A DNA stretch of 64,000 bases from contig JAWQFJ010028243.1 of NCBI GenBank assembly GCA_034096865.1, forward strand, positions 1 to 64,000. The letters run 5' to 3'. This document shows positions 50,801 to 59,800 of the stretch, piece by piece. Positions within the stretch are counted from its first letter, which is position 1, and every line of letters starts with the position of its first letter. Under the pieces are notes generated by a model that had not been told where the DNA came from, did no database searches, and saw only the letters and a program-made list of their open reading frames with translations. Source of the DNA: Theodoxus fluviatilis. Taxonomy: Eukaryota > Mollusca > Gastropoda > Cycloneritida > Neritidae. Both the position numbers and the translations under genes were made by a program.

Positions 50801-53800
50801 AACACGCACACGGCAATTCGTATCATTCAGTGACAGCGCACGATTATACACAGCACACAACTACCACTCACAGGCTACAGCTGACACAAGTGTACCACAC
50901 AGAACCAACATACACCACTCGGTTCAACATAGAAGTCATTCAAACTGTGACTGATTATTTGGTTTTTTTGTGAGGTACTGTGATCCTGTATTTGCCTCTT
51001 ATTGTTGTGGACATGTCGATTTGTAGTTGTGTGTGAGTTGCCTGTTGTGTTGTTAGGTATAGCTTGTTAGCTGTGTCCTGGGTAGCCTGATGGCTTGTGT
51101 TTGTTTGTGTGATGTCTCGTCGTTTTGATCCTGTTAAGCCTGTATTGAGTTGTTAGTGGTGTTGTTTGTCACGTGTGTGTCCTGTAGGGCACTTAAGTGC
51201 GTGTTGCTTTGTGTGTTGTGCTGTGTGTCCTTGTACGTCCTTGTGAGATGGCGTGTTGTGTGTTGTGTGTACTCGTGGGTCCGGATAGAGCCTGGGGTGT
51301 GTGTTTGTGTGTTGGGTTTACGTCGTTTTCCCTGTAGCCCTGAGTGTTGGTGTTTTGTTGTGTTGTACTGTGGGTCCTGTAGCCCTAGAGTTGGTGTTGT
51401 GTGTGTTTGTGTACTGTGTCCCTGTTTGCCGTGAGGTGGTGGTTGTGTTGTGTTGCTGTGTCCTGTAGCCTGACGTGGTGCTGGTGCTGGTTGTGTTCTG
51501 ACTGTGTCCTGTAGCCTGAGTGAGTGTGTGTTGCCGGTGTGTGGAGCTGGCTTGGTCCGAACTAGCACTCGAGTGCGTAAGTTAGATAGCGCTTGTGTGT
51601 ACTGTGTCCTGTAGCCTGAGTGGTGTTGTGTGTGTGTACTGTGTCCTGTAGCCTGAGTGGTGTTGTGTGTGTGTACTGTGTCCTGTAGCCTGAGTGGTGT
51701 TGTGTGTGTGTACTGTGTCCTGTAGCCTGAGTGGTGTTGTGTGTGTGTACTGTGTCCTGTAGCCTGAGTGGTGTTGTGTGTGTGTACTGTGTCCTGTAGC
51801 CTGAGTGGTGTTGTGTGTGTGTACTGTGTCCTGTAGCCTGAGTGGTGTTGTGTGTGTGTACTGTGTCCTGTAGCCTGAGTGGTGTTGTGTGTGTGTACTG
51901 TGTCCTGTAGCCTGAGTGGTGTTGTGTGTGTGTACTGTGTCCTGTAGCCTGAGTGGTGTTGTGTGTGTGTACTGTGTCCTGTAGCCTGAGTGGTGTTGTG
52001 TGTGTGTACTGTGTCCTGTAGCCTGAGTGGTGTTGTGTGTGTGTACTGTGTCCTGTAGCCTGAGTGGTGTTGTGTGTGTGTACTGTGTCCTGTAGCCTGA
52101 GTGGTGTTGTGTGTGTGTACTGTGTCCTGTAGCCTGAGTGGTGTTGTGTGTGTGTACTGTGTCCTGTAGCCTGAGTGGTGTTGTGTGTGTGTACTGTGTC
52201 CTGTAGCCTGAGTGGTGTTGTGTGTGTGTACTGTGTCCTGTAGCCTGAGTGGTGTTGTGTGTGTGTACTGTGTCCTGTAGCCTGAGTGGTGTTGTGTGTG
52301 TGTACTGTGTCCTGTAGCCTGAGTGGTGTTGTGTGTGTGTACTGTGTCCTGTAGCCTGAGTGGTGTTGTGTGTGTGTACTGTGTCCTGTAGCCTGAGTGG
52401 TGTTGTGTGTGTGTACTGTGTCCTGTAGCCTGAGTGGTGTTGTGTGTGTGTACTGTGTCCTGTAGCCTGAGTGGTGTTGTGTGTGTGTACTGTGTCCTGT
52501 AGCCTGAGTGGTGTTGTGTGTGTGTACTGTGTCCTGTAGCCTGAGTGGTGTTGTGTGTGTGTACTGTGTCCTGTAGCCTGAGTGGTGTTGTGTGTGTGTA
52601 CTGTGTCCTGTAGCCTGAGTGGTGTTGTGTGTGTGTGTACTGTGTCCTGTAGCCTGAGTGGTGTTGTGTGTGTGTACTGTGTCCTGTAGCCTGAGTGGTG
52701 TTGTGTGTGTGTACTGTGTCCTGTAGCCTGAGTGGTGTTGTGTGTGTGTACTGTGTCCTGTAGCCTGAGTGGTGTTGTGTGTGTGTACTGTGTCCTGTAG
52801 CCTGAGTGGTGTTGTGTGTGTGTACTGTGTCCTGTAGCCTGAGTGGTGTTGTGTGTGTGTACTGTGTCCTGTAGCCTGAGTGGTGTTGTGTGTGTGTACT
52901 GTGTCCTGTAGCCTGAGTGGTGTTGTGTGTGTGTACTGTGTCCTGTAGCCTGAGTGGTGTTGTGTGTGTGTACTGTGTCCTGTAGCCTGAGTGGTGTTGT
53001 GTGTGTGTACTGTGTCCTGTAGCCTGAGTGGTGTTGTGTGTGTGTACTGTGTCCTGTAGCCTGAGTGGTGTTGTGTGTGTGTACTGTGTCCTGTAGCCTG
53101 AGTGGTGTTGTGTGTGTGTACTGTGTCCTGTAGCCTGAGTGGTGTTGTGTGTGTGTACTGTGTCCTGTAGCCTGAGTGGTGTTGTGTGTGTGTACTGTGT
53201 CCTGTAGCCTGAGTGGTGTTGTGTGTGTGTACTGTGTCCTGTAGCCTGAGTGGTGTTGTGTGTGTGTACTGTGTCCTGTAGCCTGAGTGGTGTTGTGTGT
53301 GTGTACTGTGTCCTGTAGCCTGAGTGGTGTTGTGTGTGTGTACTGTGTCCTGTAGCCTGAGTGGTGTTGTGTGTGTGTACTGTGTCCTGTAGCCTGAGTG
53401 GTGTTGTGTGTGTGTACTGTGTCCTGTAGCCTGAGTGGTGTTGTGTGTGTGTGTACTGTGTCCTGTAGCCTGAGTGGTGTTGTGTGTGTGTACTGTGTCC
53501 TGTAGCCTGAGTGGTGTTGTGTGTGTGTGTGGACTGTGTCCTGTAGCCTGAGTGGTGTTGTGTGTGTGTACTGTGTCCTGTAGCCTGAGTGGTGTTGTGT
53601 GTGTGTACTGTGTCCTGTAGCCTGAGTGGTGTTGTGTGTGTGTACTGTGTCCTGTAGCCTGAGTGGTGTTGTGTGTGTGTACTGTGTCCTGTAGCCTGAG
53701 TGGTGTTGTGTGTGTGTACTGTGTCCTGTAGCCTGAGTGGTGTTGTGTGTGTGTACTGTGTCCTGTAGCCTGAGTGGTGTTGTGTGTGTGTACTGTGTCC

Positions 53801-56800
53801 TGTAGCCTGAGTGGTGTTTGTGTGTGTGTACTGTGTCCTGTAGCCTGAGTGGTGTTGTGTGTGTGTACTGTGTCCTGTAGCCTGAGTGGTGTTGTGTGTG
53901 TGTACTGTGTCCTGTAGCCTGAGTGGTGTTGTGTGTGTGTACTGTGTCCTGTAGCCTGAGTGGTGTTGTGTGTGTGTACTGTGTCCTGTAGCCTGAGTGG
54001 TGTTGTGTGTGTGTACTGTGTCCTGTAGCCTGAGTGGTGTTGTGTGTGTGTACTGTGTCCTGTAGCCTGAGTGGTGTTGTGTGTGTGTACTGTGTCCTGT
54101 AGCCTGAGTGGTGTTGTGTGTGTGTACTGTGTCCTGTAGCCTGAGTGGTGTTGTGTGTGTGTACTGTGTCCTGTAGCCTGAGTGGTTGTGTGTGTGTACT
54201 GTGTCCTGTAGCCTGAGTGGTGTTGTGTGTGTGTACTGTGTCCTGTAGCCTGAGTGGTGTTGTGTGTGTGTACTGTGTCCTGTAGCCTGAGTGGTGTTGT
54301 GTGGTGCTGTCTACTGTGTTTTGTGTGTACTGTGTCCTGTAGCCTGAGTGGTGTTGTGTGTGTGTACTGTGTCCCTGTAGCCTGAGTGGTGTTGTGTGTG
54401 TGTACTGTGTCCTGAAGCCTGAGTGGTTGTTGTGTTTGTGTACTGTGTCCTGTAGCCTGAGTGGTGTTGTGTGTGTGTACTGTGTCCTGTAGCCTGAGTG
54501 GTGTTGTGTGTGTGTACTGTGTCCTGTAGCCTGAGTGGTGTTGTGTGTGTGTACTGTGTCCTGTAGCCTGAGTGGTGTTGTGTGTGTGTACTGTGTCCTG
54601 TAGCCTGAGTGGTGTTGTGTGTGTGTACTGTGTCCTGTAGCCTGAGTGGTGTTGTGTGTGTGTACTGTGTCCTGTAGCCTGAGTGGTGTTGTGTGTGTGT
54701 ACTGTGTCCTGTAGCCTGAGTGGTGTTGTGTGTGTGTACTGTGTCCTGTAGCCTGAGTGGTGTTGTGTGTGTGTACTGTGTCCTGTAGCCTGAGTGGTGT
54801 TGTGTGTGTGTACTGTGTCCTGTAGCCTGAGTGGTGTTGTGTGTGTGTACTGTGTCCTGTAGCCTGAGTGGTGTTGTGTGTGTGTACTGTGTCCTGTAGC
54901 CTGAGTGGTGTTGTGTGTGTGTACTGTGTCCTGTAGCCTGAGTGGTGTTGTGTGTGTGTACTGTGTCCTGTAGCCTGAGTGGTGTTGTGTGTGTGTACTG
55001 TGTCCTGTAGCCTGAGTGGTGTTGTGTGTGTGTACTGTGTCCTGTAGCCTGAGTGGTGTTGTGTGTGTGTACTGTGTCCTGTAGCCTGAGTGGTGTTGTG
55101 TGTGTGTACTGTGTCCTGTAGCCTGAGTGGTGTTGTGTGTGTGTGTACTGTGTCCTGTAGCCTGAGTGGTGTTGTGTGTGTGTACTGTGTCCTGTAGCCT
55201 GAGTGGTGTTGTGTGTGTGTACTGTGTCCTGTAGCCTGAGTGGTGTTGTGTGTGTGTACTGTGTCCTGTAGCCTGAGTGGTGTTGTGTGTGTGTACTGTG
55301 TCCTGTAGCCTGAGTGGTGTTGTGTGTGTGTACTGTGTCCTGTAGCCTGAGTGGTGTTGTGTGTGTGTACTGTGTCCTGTAGCCTGAGTGGTGTTGTGTG
55401 TGTGTACTGTGTCCTGTAGCCTGAGTGGTGTTGTGTGTGTGTACTGTGTCCTGTAGCCTGAGTGGTGTTGTGTGTGTGTACTGTGTCCTGTAGCCTGAGT
55501 GGTGTTGTGTGTGTGTACTGTGTCCTGTAGCCTGAGTGGTGTTGTGTGTGTGTACTGTGTCCTGTAGCCTGAGTGGTGTTGTGTGTGTGTACTGTGTCCT
55601 GTAGCCTGAGTGGTGTTGTGTGTGTGTACTGTGTCCTGTAGCCTGAGTGGTGTTGTGTGTGTGTACTGTGTCCTGTAGCCTGAGTGGTGTTGTGTGTGTG
55701 TACTGTGTCCTGTAGCCTGAGTGGTGTTGTGTGTGTGTACTGTGTCCTGTAGCCTGAGTGGTGTTGTGTGTGTGTACTGTGTCCTGTAGCCTGAGTGGTG
55801 TTGTGTGTGTGTACTGTGTCCTGTAGCCTGAGTGGTGTTGTGTGTGTGTACTGTGTCCTGTAGCCTGAGTGGTGTTGTGTGTGTGTACTGTGTCCTGTAG
55901 CCTGAGTGGTGTTGTGTGTGTGTACTGTGTCCTGTAGCCTGAGTGGTGTTGTGTGTGTGTACTGTGTCCTGTAGCCTGAGTGGTGTTGTGTGTGTGTACT
56001 GTGTCCTGTAGCCTGAGTGGTGTTGTGTGTGTGTACTGTGTCCTGTAGCCTGAGTGGTGTTGTGTGTGTGTACTGTGTCCTGTAGCCTGAGTGGTGTTGT
56101 GTGTGTGTACTGTGTCCTGTAGCCTGAGTGGTGTTGTGTGTGTGTACTGTGTCCTGTAGCCTGAGTGGTGTTGTGTGTGTGTACTGTGTCCTGTAGCCTG
56201 AGTGGTGTTGTGTGTGTGTACTGTGTCCTGTAGCCTGAGTGGTGTTGTGTGTGTGTACTGTGTCCTGTAGCCTGAGTGGTGTTGTGTGTGTGTACTGTGT
56301 CCTGTAGCCTGAGTGGTGTTGTGTGTGTGTACTGTGTCCTGTAGCCTGAGTGGTGTTGTGTGTGTGTACTGTGTCCTGTAGCCTGAGTGGTGTTGTGTGT
56401 GTGTACTGTGTCCTGTAGCCTGAGTGGTGTTGTGTGTGTGTACTGTGTCCTGTAGCCTGAGTGGTGTTGTGTGTGTGTACTGTGTCCTGTAGCCTGAGTG
56501 GTGTTGTGTGTGTGTACTGTGTCCTGTAGCCTGAGTGGTGTTGTGTGTGTGTACTGTGTCCTGTAGCCTGAGTGGTGTTGTGTGTGTGTACTGTGTCCTG
56601 TAGCCTGAGTGGTGTTGTGTGTGTGTACTGTGTCCTGTAGCCTGAGTGGTGTTGTGTGTGTGTACTGTGTCCTGTAGCCTGAGTGGTGTTGTGTGTGTGT
56701 ACTGTGTCCTGTAGCCTGAGTGGTGTTGTGTGTGTGTACTGTGTCCTGTAGCCTGAGTGGTGTTGTGTGTGTGTACTGTGTCCTGTAGCCTGAGTGGTGT

Positions 56801-59800
56801 TGTGTGTGTGTACTGTGTCCTGTAGCCTGAGTGGTGTTGTGTGTGTGTACTGTGTCCTGTAGCCTGAGTGGTGTTGTGTGTGTGTACTGTGTCCTGTAGC
56901 CTGAGTGGTGTTGTGTGTGTGTACTGTGTCCTGTAGCCTGAGTGGTGTTGTGTGTGTGTACTGTGTCCTGTAGCCTGAGTGGTGTTGTGTGTGTGTACTG
57001 TGTCCTGTAGCCTGAGTGGTGTTGTGTGTGTGTACTGTGTCCTGTAGCCTGAGTGGTGTTGTGTGTGTGTACTGTGTCCTGTAGCCTGAGTGGTGTTGTG
57101 TGTGTGTACTGTGTCCTGTAGCCTGAGTGGTGTTGTGTGTGTGTACTGTGTCCTGTAGCCTGAGTGGTGTTGTGTGTGTGTACTGTGTCCTGTAGCCTGA
57201 GTGGTGTTGTGTGTGTGTACTGTGTCCTGTAGCCTGAGTGGTGTTGTGTGTGTGTACTGTGTCCTGTAGCCTGAGTGGTGTTGTGTGTGTGTACTGTGTC
57301 CTGTAGCCTGAGTGGTGTTGTGTGTGTGTACTGTGTCCTGTAGCCTGAGTGGTGTTGTGTGTGTGTACTGTGTCCTGTAGCCTGAGTGGTGTTGTGTGTG
57401 TGTACTGTGTCCTGTAGCCTGAGTGGTGTTGTGTGTGTGTACTGTGTCCTGTAGCCTGAGTGGTGTTGTGTGTGTGTACTGTGTCCTGTAGCCTGAGTGG
57501 TGTTGTGTGTGTGTACTGTGTCCTGTAGCCTGAGTGGTGTTGTGTGTGTGTACTGTGTCCTGTAGCCTGAGTGGTGTTGTGTGTGTGTACTGTGTCCTGT
57601 AGCCTGAGTGGTGTTGTGTGTGTGTGTACTGTGTCCTGTAGCCTGAGTGGTGTTGTGTGTGTGTACTGTGTCCTGTAGCCTGAGTGGTGTTGTGTGTGTG
57701 TACTGTGTCCTGTAGCCTGAGTGGTGTTGTGTGTGTGTACTGTGTCCTGTAGCCTGAGTGGTGTTGTGTGTGTGTACTGTGTCCTGTAGCCTGAGTGGTG
57801 TTGTGTGTGTGTACTGTGTCCTGTAGCCTGAGTGGTGTGTGTGTGTGTGTACTGTGTCCTGTAGCCTGAGTGGTGTTGTGTGTGTGTACTGTGTCCTGTA
57901 GCCTGAGTGGTGTTGTGTGTGTGTGTGTGTACTGTGTCCTGTAGCCTGAGTGGTGTTGTGTGTGTGTGCTGTGTCCTGTAGCCTGAGTGGTGTTGTGTGT
58001 GTGTACTGTGTCCTGTAGCCTGAGTGGTGTGTGCGTGTGTGTACTGTGTCCTGTAACCTGAGTGGTGTTGTGTGTGTGTACTGTGTCCTGTAGCCTGAGT
58101 GGTGTTGTGTGTGTGTACTGTGTCCTGTAGCCTGAGTGGTGTTGTGTGTGTGTACTGTGTCCTGTAGCCTGAGTGGTGCTGTGTGTGTGTACTGTGTCCT
58201 GTAGCCTGAGTTGTGTTGTGTGTGTGTACTGTGTCCTGTAGCCTGAGTGGTGTTGTGTGTGTGTACTGTGTCCTGTAGCCTGAGTGGTGTGTGTGTGTAC
58301 TGTGTCCTGTAGCCTGAGTGGTGCTGTGTGTGTGTACTGTGTCCTGTAGCCTGAGTGGTGTTGTGTGTGTGTACTGTGTCCTGTTGCCTGAGTGGTGTTG
58401 TGTGTGTGTACTGTGTCCTGTAGCCTGAGTGGTGTTGTGTGTGTGTACTGTGTCCTGTAGCCTGAGTGGTGTTGTGTGTGTGTACTGTGTCCTGTAGCCT
58501 GAGTGGTGTTGTGTGTGTGTACTGTGTCCTGTAGCCTGAGTGGTGTGTGCGTGTGTGTGCTGTGTCCTGTAGCCTGAGTGGTGTTGTGTGTGTGTACTGT
58601 GTCCTGTAGCCTGAGTGGTGTTGTGTGTGTGTACTGTAGCCTGACTGTGTCCTGTAGCCTGAGTGGTGTGTGTGTACTGTGTCCTGTAGCCTGAGTGGTG
58701 TTGTGTGTGTGTGTGTACTGTGTCCTGTAGCCTGAGTGGTGTTGTGTGTGTGTACTGTGTCCTGTAGCCTGAGTGGTGTTGTGTGTGTGTGCTGTGTCCT
58801 GTAGCCTGAGTGGTGTTGTGTGTGTGTGTGGCAGGAGATGTCCAGCAGTCCCAGCAAGACCGTGGAGCGCGTGTATTGTGTCCTGTAGCCTGAGTGGTGT
58901 TGTGTGTATGTGGCAGGAGATGTCCAGCACTCCCAGCAAGGCGGTGGAGCGCGTGTACTGTGGCCACCTCTACCACAATGGCTGTCTGGACACCTACATG
59001 AAAACACCGCCCTTCATCGGTATGTCCCCCAGTGGGTTGGGGGTAAGAACTGACCCACCCTGTCTCCCTACCTGATTCATAAAAGGCATATAACTAGGGA
59101 AACTGTGGCTTCACTTGCTCTTACAGTAATCTGCTCTCCTTATTTTTCATGATCAGTGGCCTTAAACACAGGCTGATGAGCTTTTAGCTCATACAGGCTG
59201 ATGGGCTTCACACTCAAACATTCATTCATTCATTCATTCATTCATTCATTCATTCATTCATTCATTCATTCATTCATTCATTCAATTATTCATTCATTCA
59301 TTCATTCATTCATGCATTTGTTTGGTAGGTAGTCAGTCCCCTCCCTGTCATGCTGGTGTCTCCTCTATGAAGACAGCACCCTTCCAACATAGGAAACGCT
59401 CTCTTAGTCAGCCTGCCATTGGTTCCTTGCAGCACCGTCCCTCACTGTCCAATGCTGGAGTAGCTAGCAAGTGGCACCAGAAGTAAGGTGCTTGGAGATG
59501 GGAGGATGGGGTTGCAAAAGTTACCTCCCTTATCTGTGTTTCGCAAGGAGCCATTTCAGTACTTGTCAGTGAAGGCTGTTTTTAGCTGGGCAAACTCTCG
59601 GCCTCTGAACCAGGTTGGCCCCTGAACCAGGTCGGCCCCTGAACCAGGTTGGCCCCTGAACCAGGTTGGCCCCTGAACCAGGTCGGCCCCTGAACCAGGT
59701 TGGCCCCTGAACCAGGTTGGCCCCTGAACCAGGTCGGCCCCTGAACCAGGTTGGCCCCTGAACCAGGTTGACCCCTGAATCAGGTTGGCCCCTGAACCAG

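Noticed and set aside
51562..59007. Minus-strand frames of 1542-2481 codons ([15 protein letters not shown] repeats)
   Set aside because: They arise because the 37-bp unit has no stop on that strand, and several overlapping frames are open at once. The strand is antisense to the RING gene.
59218..59312. Telomere-like or centromere satellite
   Set aside because: ATTC tetranucleotides only, about 95 bp, following a SINE-like repeat.
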